64,000 bases of DNA, from NCBI RefSeq assembly GCF_001593605.1, contig NZ_CP012836.1, positions 2,918,501 to 2,982,500 of the forward strand. Direction: 5' to 3'. This document shows positions 1 to 7,781 of this stretch, in pieces. How positions within the stretch are numbered: position 1 is the stretch's first letter; every line of letters begins with the position of its first letter. The position numbers were made by a program, and so were the translations under genes. The notes below the pieces were generated by a model that was not told the DNA's origin, searched no databases, and was given only the letters and a program-made list of their open reading frames with translations. This stretch comes from Algoriphagus sanaruensis. Its GTDB lineage: Bacteria > Bacteroidota > Bacteroidia > Cytophagales > Cyclobacteriaceae.

Positions 1-537
1 AGGTGGATCTTGAACAAAATACAGAGTCACTCGGTCTCCCACTTCAAGAAGAAGTTTATCTGCTACCAGCTTGCTGAGCATGATCTCATTACTCACTCCA
101 GAATCAGGTATATGGAGTAGCCTTCCCGAAACCAAGTATTTTTTAAAAGAAAGGGAGTCAAAATCTGCCCCTAATCCCTTCATCAAAATCCCTTCAACTT
201 CTTCGTCGCCTTTCAACAAAGCCGTTTTGTGAGCAAAGGACTGAGTTTTTCCAATGTAGTTTTGTGATGCAAGACGTTCCTTCAACTCCTCACTAAGCGT
301 AAAAGGCGCCTCCTCATAGGCATTGCTCATTTGAAATTTCTGAACTTGAAAATGTCCAGTAAATCCATAAACCCGGTCAGATACGGATTTTTGAAATCCT
401 CCTAAAACCATAAACGAGAGGATAGCAACAGCGAGCCCAATGGCAAGACTACCTACAGCAATTTTATGGATTGTGCTCGAGAAGCCCCCGGATTGCTTAA
501 AACTGATTCTTTTGGCAATGAAATAGGAAAGGTTCAA
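1..537 (-). CDS. LolC/LolE-type ABC transporter permease (N-terminal part; rest lies before base 1)
   Basis: The visible 179 residues begin MNLSYFIAKRI and contain one hydrophobic segment (about residues 20-42), followed by a periplasmic MacB-PCD-like region (KTALLKGDEEVEGILMKG, then VSNEIMLSK). This pattern is typical of inner-membrane permeases of the LolCDE lipoprotein-release or FtsX-type family. The frame has a stop just upstream and no ATG in a usable place, so TTG at 535-537 is the only sensible start. The gene is divergent from the muramidase gene, with 43 bases between them. Family membership is recognised from the pattern; the substrate (lipoprotein sorting) is inferred, because the C-terminal membrane segments and the ATPase partner are outside the window. 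Confidence 0.8.
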   Translation of the reverse strand, partial: MNLSYFIAKRISFKQSGGFSSTIHKIAVGSLAIGLAVAILSFMVLGGFQKSVSDRVYGFTGHFQVQKFQMSNAYEEAPFTLSEELKERLASQNYIGKTQSFAHKTALLKGDEEVEGILMKGLGADFDSLSFKKYLVSGRLLHIPDSGVSNEIMLSKLVADKLLLEVGDRVTLYFVQDPP

Positions 538-547
538 GGGACTCGGT

Positions 548-555
548 TAAATTTG
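548..555 (+). promoter_or_regulatory. Bacteroidota-type -7 box for the NamZ-like gene
   Basis: TAAATTTG matches the Bacteroidota sigma-ABfr -7 consensus TAnnTTTG and lies 25 bases before the ATG at 581. No good TTG -33 element is seen at the usual spacing, so the call rests on the -7 box and its position. Confidence 0.4.
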
Positions 556-580
556 TTGATCACTACTCCCGCAAAATAGC

Positions 581-1759
581 ATGAAGCAAGCGAAAAATTC
601 ACTTCTCATTAGTTTTTTGGCCATTTTCATTTTGGCTCTTTGTCCTCTCACAGCTCTGTCCCAACTCCCCCGAGTAGGTGCTGAAAGGGCTGAGCTTTAC
701 CTTCCGCTTCTTCAAGGAAAACGTATCGGACTCGTCGGAAATCAAACTTCCATCCTTCCTCAATCCAACAATAAACATGTCGTTGATTTTCTATTAGAAA
801 ATGGGATTCAAGTCAAGAAAGTTTTTGTCCCAGAACATGGCTTCCGAGGAACGGCCGATGCAGGAGAAAAAGTAGACAATAGTATGGATACCAAAACAGG
901 CCTTCCAATTGTCTCGCTTTATGGAAACAACAAAAAGCCCTCTGCCGAGCAAATCAAGGATTTAGATATCGTCATTTTTGACCTTCAGGATGTAGGAACT
1001 CGCTTTTTCACCTATATCAGCACCATGCACTACGTCATGGAAGCTTGTGCCGAACAAGGTAAAAAGGTGATCATCTTTGACCGACCTAATCCCAATGGAG
1101 GCTATATCGATGGCCCAATGCTTAAGCCTGGATTTGAATCTTTTGTGGGGATGCACAATATTCCCATCGTACATGGGCTGACCGTGGGAGAATTGGCTAA
1201 AATGATCAATGGTGAAAAATGGCTCAAAGGAGGACAAACTGTTGATTTAGAAGTGATCCCCGTTGAAAATTGGTCACATGACCAATCCTACAACCTTCCT
1301 ATTAAACCTTCGCCAAACCTCCCAAATGACCTCTCAATTAAGCTTTACCCTAGCACTTGTCTTTTCGAAGGAACAGTGATGTCTTTAGGAAGAGGCACCT
1401 ATTTTCCATTTCAGGTTTACGGATATCCTGATCCTAAATTTGGAGAATTCACCTTCACCCCAGTCAGCATTGATGGAATGTCCAAAACTCCACCACATCA
1501 AAATCAACTTTGCTTTGGACGTGATTTGAGAGGCGAATCCATGAATCATCAGTTTACGCTTAGCTATTTGCTCGAAGCTTACCATAAATCAGAAATGAAA
1601 GAAAAATTCTTCAATAACTACTTCAATACCTTAGTAGGAACAGATGAATTGAAAAAGCAGATTTTAGCTGGAGAAAGCGAAGCTAGCATCCGCGAAAGCT
1701 GGAAGGCGGGACATGAAGTATATAAAGAAAAAAGAGAGAAGTATTTGATTTATAAATGA
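581..1759 (+). CDS. Exo-beta-N-acetylmuramidase NamZ-like protein (DUF1343), exported
   Basis: The 392-residue product starts with a Sec signal peptide (about residues 1-28, ending TALSQ) followed by a full DUF1343 domain. Family hallmarks seen are GLVGNQTS, VFVPEHGFRG, IFDLQDVGTRFFTYIST, DRPNPNGG and LFEGTVMSLGRGT. DUF1343 proteins include NamZ of Bacillus subtilis and Tannerella forsythia, which cleave terminal MurNAc from peptidoglycan fragments. A periplasmic cell-wall recycling role is inferred. No MurNAc kinase, etherase or NagZ gene adjoins it; the next gene is fmt, 56 bases downstream. The length is normal for the family. Confidence 0.85.
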   Translation: MKQAKNSLLISFLAIFILALCPLTALSQLPRVGAERAELYLPLLQGKRIGLVGNQTSILPQSNNKHVVDFLLENGIQVKKVFVPEHGFRGTADAGEKVDNSMDTKTGLPIVSLYGNNKKPSAEQIKDLDIVIFDLQDVGTRFFTYISTMHYVMEACAEQGKKVIIFDRPNPNGGYIDGPMLKPGFESFVGMHNIPIVHGLTVGELAKMINGEKWLKGGQTVDLEVIPVENWSHDQSYNLPIKPSPNLPNDLSIKLYPSTCLFEGTVMSLGRGTYFPFQVYGYPDPKFGEFTFTPVSIDGMSKTPPHQNQLCFGRDLRGESMNHQFTLSYLLEAYHKSEMKEKFFNNYFNTLVGTDELKKQILAGESEASIRESWKAGHEVYKEKREKYLIYK

Positions 1760-1815
1760 TTGAATCCTCTAAATAAATTATAGAAAGTAAATCTGGGATT
1801 AATATCCATCCAAGA

Positions 1816-2760
1816 ATGTCGAATAAAGAAGTGAAGTCTAAAGAGGAATTACGAATCATCTATATGGGTACTCCGGAGTTTGCAGTACCCGCACTAGAAA
1901 AACTGGTTGAAGCGGGCTGGAATGTAGTCGGTGTCATCACCGCGCCGGATAAACCCCAAGGTCGGGGACAAAAATTGGTAGGTTCTCCAGTAAAAGAAGC
2001 TGCCGAGCGACTTGGACTCCATATCCTCCAACCCACTAACCTCAAAAATCCGGAATTTCAGCAAGAGCTAAGAGACTTGAAGGCAGATCTTCAGATCGTG
2101 GTAGCTTTCAGAATGCTTCCCGAATCAGTTTGGAATATGCCTCCACTTGGCACTTTCAACCTTCACGCTTCCCTCCTTCCAGATTATCGAGGAGCCGCCC
2201 CGATCAATTGGGCGATTATCAATGGAGAAACCGAAACCGGAGTTACTACCTTTTTTCTAAAGCATGAGATAGACACAGGGAGTATTATTTTTCAGGAGAA
2301 AGTTGCCATTCTTCCAGAAGACGACTTAGGCTCGGTCTATGAAAAATTAATGAATATCGGTTCGGATTTAGTGCTTCGAACGGTTGAGGCAATTGCAAAA
2401 GACGAAGTGGCACCTTTACCTCAGGATGAAAGTAAAGCCCTCCATCATGCGCCGAAGATTTTTAAAGAAACCTGCAAGATTGATTTTTCACATTCCGCTG
2501 AATCAATCCACAACCTTATTCGTGGACTTTCGCCCTATCCTGCCGCTTGGATGGAATTCCAAGGAAAAACCTGTAAAGTTTTTAAGTCAAAGGTAAACTC
2601 CGAACCACTTTTGAATAAGGAAGTCGGACAATGGGAAAGTGATGGAAAGTCTTTCTTACGATTTCAATGTGGAGAAGGAAGTTTGGAAATTATCGAACTC
2701 CAATTGGAAGGCAAAAAGCGAATGAAAATTGATGAATTACTCCGAGGGCTTAAACTTTAA
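1816..2760 (+). CDS. fmt: Methionyl-tRNA formyltransferase
   Basis: The protein transfers a formyl group from 10-formyl-THF to Met-tRNAfMet for translation initiation. At 314 residues it has the family length. The formyltransferase core begins IIYMGTPEFAVP, and the active-site block has N115, H117 and SLLPDYRGAAPI, with the catalytic Asp in EIDTG (D153). The C-terminal OB-like domain follows from about residue 210. The ATG at 1816 gives a ten-residue lead before the core, which is a little longer than usual; a later start cannot be excluded. The stop codon lies inside a terminator hairpin. Confidence 0.95.
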   Translation: MSNKEVKSKEELRIIYMGTPEFAVPALEKLVEAGWNVVGVITAPDKPQGRGQKLVGSPVKEAAERLGLHILQPTNLKNPEFQQELRDLKADLQIVVAFRMLPESVWNMPPLGTFNLHASLLPDYRGAAPINWAIINGETETGVTTFFLKHEIDTGSIIFQEKVAILPEDDLGSVYEKLMNIGSDLVLRTVEAIAKDEVAPLPQDESKALHHAPKIFKETCKIDFSHSAESIHNLIRGLSPYPAAWMEFQGKTCKVFKSKVNSEPLLNKEVGQWESDGKSFLRFQCGEGSLEIIELQLEGKKRMKIDELLRGLKL

Positions 2761-2773
2761 GCCCTTTTTTTTT
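2746..2773 (+). terminator. Rho-independent terminator of fmt
   Basis: GGGCTTAAA and TTTAAGCCC form a near-perfect hairpin (2746-2764) followed by nine T residues. The left arm overlaps the last fmt codons and its stop. Confidence 0.85.
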
Positions 2774-2881
2774 AAAATAAAAAGGTAGAAAATCAGACAC
2801 TTAGCATAATCTTTTCTATTCAGAATGTTTACTATCCACCTCATTTTTCACAAATTGAGGAGACTTTTAACCTCTATTGTT

Positions 2882-3727
2882 ATGAAAAAAACAGTTTTAA
2901 CGGGATTGATTTTAATCGCTTTTGCAATCAATCAAACCTCCCAAGCACAGCTTTTGAAAAAGATTCAAAATGCAGCTCAAAACGCTGCCCAAAATGCAGT
3001 AACTCCAAAAAACAATTCATCAAGCGAAAATCCTCTTTCAGGCATGTTGGATGGAATGTTTCAACCCGCAAAGACAGCTTCTTCTTATTCATTTGAAGGA
3101 TTTATGGTGATGCAGGTAATTTCTACCGATAAGAAAGGGAAATCCGAAGATCCTGCCCAAATCAAATACCTCATGACCAAAGATCCCCAACTTATGGCCA
3201 TGCAGTTTGAGGACCCAAAATCAAAAGGAACTGCAACCACGACAATTATGGATACCCAAAACCAAGCTGTGGTTATTTTAATGGAAGAGGATGGGAATAA
3301 ATCCAGCATAGCCATGAAAATGGACTTTGACAAAATGCAGGACCAAGTGGATCAGGAAGTCGAAACTCAAGTAGCAGACAATTCCTACACGTTAACCAAA
3401 ACAGGAAAAACCAAAACAATATTGGGATATACCTGTGAAGAGTATCTAATCACCACCGAAGATGGAAAAGGAATCTATTGGGTAACTGAAAAACCTATTT
3501 CAGGTATTTCTATGTTTTCTCCTCAATCCAATCCCATGGTTTCAAATAAAACTATGGACAGATATCAATCCATGTTTTCAAATGCTCCGGAAGGTACTTT
3601 TATGGAAATGACTTTTACCGACAATGATGGATCGGTAACCCATATGGAAGTGATTCAACTGGAGCCAAATCAACCTAGAACAATTCAAATGTCCAACTAT
3701 CCCAACCTAATGGCAGGAGGAAGATAA
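2882..3727 (+). CDS. Exported DUF4412-type protein
   Basis: The ATG at 2882 starts a clear signal peptide (MKKTVLTGLILIAFAINQTSQAQ). An in-frame ATG at 2825 would add 19 unlikely residues before it. The 281-residue product has an Ala/Asn/Gln-rich stretch (NAAQNAAQNAV), then a beta-rich region with YTCEEYLI and WVTE motifs typical of DUF4412 proteins, which are common in Bacteroidota and have no known function. It is probably periplasmic or outer-membrane associated. It sits alone between two terminators, so it is likely monocistronic. Confidence 0.75.
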   Translation: MKKTVLTGLILIAFAINQTSQAQLLKKIQNAAQNAAQNAVTPKNNSSSENPLSGMLDGMFQPAKTASSYSFEGFMVMQVISTDKKGKSEDPAQIKYLMTKDPQLMAMQFEDPKSKGTATTTIMDTQNQAVVILMEEDGNKSSIAMKMDFDKMQDQVDQEVETQVADNSYTLTKTGKTKTILGYTCEEYLITTEDGKGIYWVTEKPISGISMFSPQSNPMVSNKTMDRYQSMFSNAPEGTFMEMTFTDNDGSVTHMEVIQLEPNQPRTIQMSNYPNLMAGGR

Positions 3728-3735
3728 TCAACCGA

Positions 3736-3759
3736 GGAGGCAGAAATTGCCTCCTTTTT
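3736..3759 (+). terminator. Terminator after the DUF4412 gene
   Basis: GGAGGCA (3736-3742) pairs with TGCCTCC (3748-3754) across a five-base loop and is followed by TTTTTC. Confidence 0.8.
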
Positions 3760-3808
3760 CATTTTTTGTCTCAAAGTCTGGTAAATTCAGGGCAAACTTT
3801 AGAGACCC

Positions 3809-4303
3809 GTGAAAATCATTCTCATTGCTGCCGTTGCCAAAAATCGAGTGATTGGCAAAGACAACCAACTGATCTGGAGCTTATCCGCTGATCTCAAACG
3901 CTTTAAAAATCTCACCACTGGTCATCATATTTTGATGGGCCGAAAAACCTTTGAATCGCTGGGAAGGCTTCTACCCAATCGAACTCATTTGGTGATTTCA
4001 AAATCCCCTGAACTTCAACTTCCAGAAGGCCATTTTAAGTTTTCGGCTTTGGAAGAAGCAATTATTTTTTGCAATAAAATCGGGGTAGAAAAACTTTTTG
4101 TAATCGGAGGTGGACAGGTTTATCGAGAATCCATTGACCTATGCGATGAACTTGAAATCACCGAAGTAGAAGCAAATCCTGAAGGAGATACATTCTTTCC
4201 GGAAATCAACTTGGACATTTGGAAAGAAACTCATCGAGAGAGTTTCCCTCAAGATGAAAAAAATGAATTCGCCTACTCCTTTGTGAACTATAAAAAAAAA
4301 TAA
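3809..4303 (+). CDS. folA: Dihydrofolate reductase
   Basis: The 164-residue protein reduces dihydrofolate to tetrahydrofolate with NADPH. It begins with a GTG codon and the standard N-terminus (IILIAAVAKNRVIGKDNQLIW). The substrate-binding acidic residue lies in SADLKRF (D28), the NADPH motif is GRKTFESLG, and the IGGGQVY motif follows. No thymidylate synthase gene is visible. The next gene starts four bases after its stop, which suggests co-transcription with the SDR gene. Confidence 0.95.
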   Translation: MKIILIAAVAKNRVIGKDNQLIWSLSADLKRFKNLTTGHHILMGRKTFESLGRLLPNRTHLVISKSPELQLPEGHFKFSALEEAIIFCNKIGVEKLFVIGGGQVYRESIDLCDELEITEVEANPEGDTFFPEINLDIWKETHRESFPQDEKNEFAYSFVNYKKK

Positions 4304-4307
4304 GGAA

Positions 4308-5093
4308 ATGAATCACCCCGTCATTTGGATTACAGGTGCATCGTCTGGAATTGGTGAAGCTGCAGCTCGAAAATTTTCGGCTGAAGGTTATGCTCTCGTA
4401 ATTTCATCTCGAAATGAAAAAGAACTCAACCGAGTGGCTGAATCCTGTACAAATCCAGATTTGGTCAGAGTTCTTCCTTTGGACCTTTCCGATTCTGACA
4501 GTATGGAATCTAAGGTTAAAGATGCAATTGGCTTTTTCGGGAAAATTGACATCATGCTTCACAATGGAGGAATCAGTCAACGATCTCTCATCCAGGAAAC
4601 TCAGCTTGAGGTGGATCGCAAACTCATGGAGGTCAATTATTTCGGAACAGTTGCTCTGACAAAAGCCCTCCTACCGCATTTTATCACCCGCAAAACTGGG
4701 CAATTTGCAGTTATCACCTCTTTGGTTGGGAAGTTTGCTTCGCCTTATCGATCCTCTTACGCAGCTTCAAAACATGCTTTGCATGGATTCTTTGACACGC
4801 TAAGAGCGGAACATCACCGAGACCATATTTTGGTTACAATGATTTGCCCTGGATTTATCCGCACACAAGTTTCTATCAATGCGCTCACAGGAGATGGAAA
4901 GCCTCTAGGCCAAATGGACGATGCACAAGCAAAAGGAATGAGTCCTGAAGCCTGTGCTGAAGAAATCTTCCAAGCCATCGTTCGGAAAAAACAAGAGGTT
5001 TATATCGGAGGAAAAGAAACCTATGCGGTTTATTTGAAGCGATTTTTCCCTAGCCTATTTTCCAAAATACTTACCAAAGCAAACGTCAGATAA
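4308..5093 (+). CDS. Short-chain dehydrogenase/reductase (SDR), DHRS7-like
   Basis: A classical 261-residue SDR. The cofactor motif TGASSGIG is at residues 9-16, the usual NNAG is replaced by HNGG (85-88), and the catalytic residues are S138, Y151 and K155 (YAASK). The C-terminus is rich in basic and aromatic residues (YLKRFFPSLF), as in membrane-associated DHRS7-type SDRs, so a lipid or long-chain carbonyl substrate is possible. The substrate is unknown. It sits tightly between folA and cinA, probably in one transcript. Confidence 0.85.
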   Translation: MNHPVIWITGASSGIGEAAARKFSAEGYALVISSRNEKELNRVAESCTNPDLVRVLPLDLSDSDSMESKVKDAIGFFGKIDIMLHNGGISQRSLIQETQLEVDRKLMEVNYFGTVALTKALLPHFITRKTGQFAVITSLVGKFASPYRSSYAASKHALHGFFDTLRAEHHRDHILVTMICPGFIRTQVSINALTGDGKPLGQMDDAQAKGMSPEACAEEIFQAIVRKKQEVYIGGKETYAVYLKRFFPSLFSKILTKANVR

Positions 5094-5106
5094 TCTATCA
5101 CTCTTC

Positions 5107-6363
5107 ATGCAACTTGTAAAAGCTGAAATAATTGCCATAGGAGATGAATTGCTCTATGGGCAAATCATGGATACCAATTCGCATTGGATTAGTCAAGAAC
5201 TAGACCTCCTGGGAGTAAAAGTGGTTCGGAAAACGACCGTAGGTGATAATAGAACCGATATTCTTGCTGCCTTTTCAGAAGCTGAAAAACGTGCAGATAT
5301 TATTTTGATCACGGGAGGATTGGGACCAACTCAAGACGACTTGACCAAGCCGCTTCTGGCAGAGTATTTTGGATGTGAGATTATCGAGTTTCCAGAAGCT
5401 GTAGAGGCAGTCACCTCATTTTTCAGACGAAGAGGAAGGGAAATGACTCAGCTGAATATTCTTCAAGGTCACCTTCCCTCCTGTTGCACCTATATTCCAA
5501 ATGAAGTGGGAACAGCCCCGGGGATGTGGTTTGAAAAAAATGGCACTTATTGGATGTCCATGCCTGGAGTCCCTCATGAAATGAAAAAACTCATGAAGGA
5601 TTTTGTACTTCCGGAGTTGCCTAAGCGATTTGACCTTCCCATCATTTATCACAAAGTGATTAAAACGGTTGGGATTGGAGAAAGCTGGTTGGCGGATTTG
5701 ATAAAAGATTGGGAAAATGCACTCCCTGAACATATCCGACTCGCTTATTTACCCTCTCTGGGACATGTAAAACTTAGACTTACTGCTTTTGGAAAAGATA
5801 AGAATCTGCTTATTGAAGAAGTTCAAACCCAAATTGACGCGGTATTTCCTTTGATCGAAAAATACATTTATGGATATGACGAGGAAACCTTAGAGACTGC
5901 GATAGGCAAACTTTTGAAGAACGCTGGGAAAACTTTAGCTTTAGCCGAAAGTTGCTCGGGTGGTTATATTTCTCATCTAGTGACGAGCATTCCGGGAAGC
6001 TCTACTTATTTTCAAGGCGCTGTGATTCCATATCACAATCAATTCAAATCAGCTATTCTGAATGTTTCCTCAGAAACACTTCAGTCTCATGGAGCAGTTA
6101 GCGAAGAGACCGCAACAGAAATGGCGATCGGTGTCCGTAAACTATTCGGATCGGATTTCGGATTGGCAAGTACGGGAATTGCGGGACCTGATGGAGGAAG
6201 TGAAGAAAAACCAGTAGGCACGGTGTGGATTGCCTGCGCGGGTGAAGGATTTGTAGAAACACGCAAACTTCAACTTACTCAGGAACGATTGATCAACATT
6301 CAGTTGACTGGCGTTTCTGTTTTGAATCTTTTGAGAATTTGCTTTAACGAAAAAGACAAATAA
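5107..6363 (+). CDS. cinA: CinA-family protein (NMN deamidase domain plus MoCF-type domain)
   Basis: The 418-residue protein has the full two-domain layout. The N-terminal MoCF/COG1058 domain (about 1-170) has AIGDELLYGQ and ITGGLGPTQDD. The C-terminal CinA domain (about 260-415) has LAESCSGG near residue 280 and GIAGPDGG. The C-terminal domain hydrolyses nicotinamide mononucleotide to NaMN in pyridine nucleotide recycling, and the N-terminal domain acts as an ADP-ribose pyrophosphatase in related proteins. No competence genes are near, so the role is more likely NAD salvage. Confidence 0.92.
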   Translation: MQLVKAEIIAIGDELLYGQIMDTNSHWISQELDLLGVKVVRKTTVGDNRTDILAAFSEAEKRADIILITGGLGPTQDDLTKPLLAEYFGCEIIEFPEAVEAVTSFFRRRGREMTQLNILQGHLPSCCTYIPNEVGTAPGMWFEKNGTYWMSMPGVPHEMKKLMKDFVLPELPKRFDLPIIYHKVIKTVGIGESWLADLIKDWENALPEHIRLAYLPSLGHVKLRLTAFGKDKNLLIEEVQTQIDAVFPLIEKYIYGYDEETLETAIGKLLKNAGKTLALAESCSGGYISHLVTSIPGSSTYFQGAVIPYHNQFKSAILNVSSETLQSHGAVSEETATEMAIGVRKLFGSDFGLASTGIAGPDGGSEEKPVGTVWIACAGEGFVETRKLQLTQERLINIQLTGVSVLNLLRICFNEKDK

Positions 6364-6450
6364 AATTTTACCATAATGGTTTGGGTAGGTATTCAATAAA
6401 ATTTAATTTTAAAACTTGAATATAAACCCAATTTAATTACCAGAATCGAT

Positions 6451-7749
6451 ATGGCAAGTGTAGAAATGCTGATGCCCAAAATGGGCGAAAGTATCATAGA
6501 AGGCACCATCCTTACCTGGCTAAAAAAAGAAGGTGACACTATTGAGCAGGACGAGTCTGTCCTAGAAGTAGCCACCGACAAAGTAGACACAGAGGTTCCC
6601 GCCACCCACGGCGGAGTTCTTAAGAAAATTCTAGCCAAAGAGGGTGATGTAGTAGCTGTAGGGGCCCCTATCGCGATCATTGAAATTGAAGGTGAAGGAT
6701 CCACTTCAGTGGCACCTAAAGTAGAAACTGAGTCAAGTCCCAAAGAGGAATTGATTGCACTTGCACCTGCTAATACCCAAGCGATTTTAGAAGTAGGATC
6801 CATGGATGAAATGAGCTCCGAAGACGGAAGATTTTATTCTCCCCTGGTGAAAAGTATCGCAAAAGAAGAAGGAATTTCCTCCACTGAACTTTCTAAAATC
6901 CCAGGTACTGGCAAAGAAGGTCGGGTCACCAAGCAGGACATGTTGGATTATTTGAAAAATCGAACCGAAGCACCTTCCATTTCACCAAGCAAATCACCGT
7001 CAATTACTGAGCAGCCGAAAGTTCAAGCAAGCATGGCAGCTTCAGATGAGATCATCGAAATGGATCGAATGCGCAAAATCATTGCGCAGCGTATGGTTGA
7101 ATCCAAAAGAATATCTGCACATGTTACCTCTTTTGTAGAGGCAGATATGACCAATATTGTGCTTTGGAGAGAAAAGCATAAAGAAGAATATCGAAAAAAA
7201 TATGGTGAAGGAATCACCTTTACACCATTTTTCATTAATGCTGTTGCGAAAGCAATTCGTGATTTTCCAATGATTAATATTTCGGTAGAGGGCGATAAAA
7301 TCATCAAGAAAAAGGACATCAATATCGGGATGGCAGCAGCACTTCCTTCTGGAAACCTGATCGTTCCAGTGATTAAGAATGCTGATCAACTGAATTTGGT
7401 GGGGATTTCTAAAAAAGTAAATGATCTCGCAGCACGAGCTAGAGCCAATAAGCTGACGGCTGATGAAGTAACCGGAGGAACCTATACGGTATCAAATGTA
7501 GGTTCATTTGGAAACGTCATGGGCACACCGATCATTCCTCAGCCTCAGGTTGCGATTCTTGCAGTTGGTGCCATCGTAAAAAAACCTGCCGTAATTGAGA
7601 CGCCTACTGGAGATGTCATTGCGATTAGACACAAAATGTTTCTCTCTCACTCCTATGACCACCGGGTAGTTGATGGAGCTTTGGGAGGCATGTTTGTTCG
7701 AAAAGTCGCTGATTATCTGGAAGCCTTCGATATCAATACCTCCTTATAA
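6451..7749 (+). CDS. 2-oxoacid dehydrogenase E2 (dihydrolipoamide acyltransferase)
   Basis: The 432-residue protein has one lipoyl domain (1-78, lipoylated K44 in ATDKVDTEV), an acidic linker, an E3/E1-binding domain (about 128-168, SPLVKSIAKEEGI) and the acyltransferase core with catalytic H404 and D408 (HRVVDG). It moves acyl groups from E1 to CoA. The opening MPKMGESIIEGTI and DTEVPA sequences resemble branched-chain 2-oxoacid dehydrogenase E2 of Bacteroidota, but pyruvate or 2-oxoglutarate specificity cannot be excluded. No E1 or E3 gene adjoins it, so the complex is assembled from scattered genes. Confidence 0.9.
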   Translation: MASVEMLMPKMGESIIEGTILTWLKKEGDTIEQDESVLEVATDKVDTEVPATHGGVLKKILAKEGDVVAVGAPIAIIEIEGEGSTSVAPKVETESSPKEELIALAPANTQAILEVGSMDEMSSEDGRFYSPLVKSIAKEEGISSTELSKIPGTGKEGRVTKQDMLDYLKNRTEAPSISPSKSPSITEQPKVQASMAASDEIIEMDRMRKIIAQRMVESKRISAHVTSFVEADMTNIVLWREKHKEEYRKKYGEGITFTPFFINAVAKAIRDFPMINISVEGDKIIKKKDINIGMAAALPSGNLIVPVIKNADQLNLVGISKKVNDLAARARANKLTADEVTGGTYTVSNVGSFGNVMGTPIIPQPQVAILAVGAIVKKPAVIETPTGDVIAIRHKMFLSHSYDHRVVDGALGGMFVRKVADYLEAFDINTSL

Positions 7750-7755
7750 AACCAA

Positions 7756-7781
7756 AAACCGGATTTTCGTCCGGTTTTTTT
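7756..7781. terminator. Probable bidirectional terminator between convergent genes
   Basis: ACCGGA (7758-7763) pairs with TCCGGT (7770-7775). A T run follows on the plus strand and an A run precedes, so it can serve the E2 gene and the minus-strand kinase gene, whose stop lies in the T run. Confidence 0.8.

Noticed and set aside
2825..2881. Upstream ATG giving a longer DUF4412 protein
   Set aside because: The added 19 residues precede a perfect signal peptide that starts at 2882; the longer form would spoil export.
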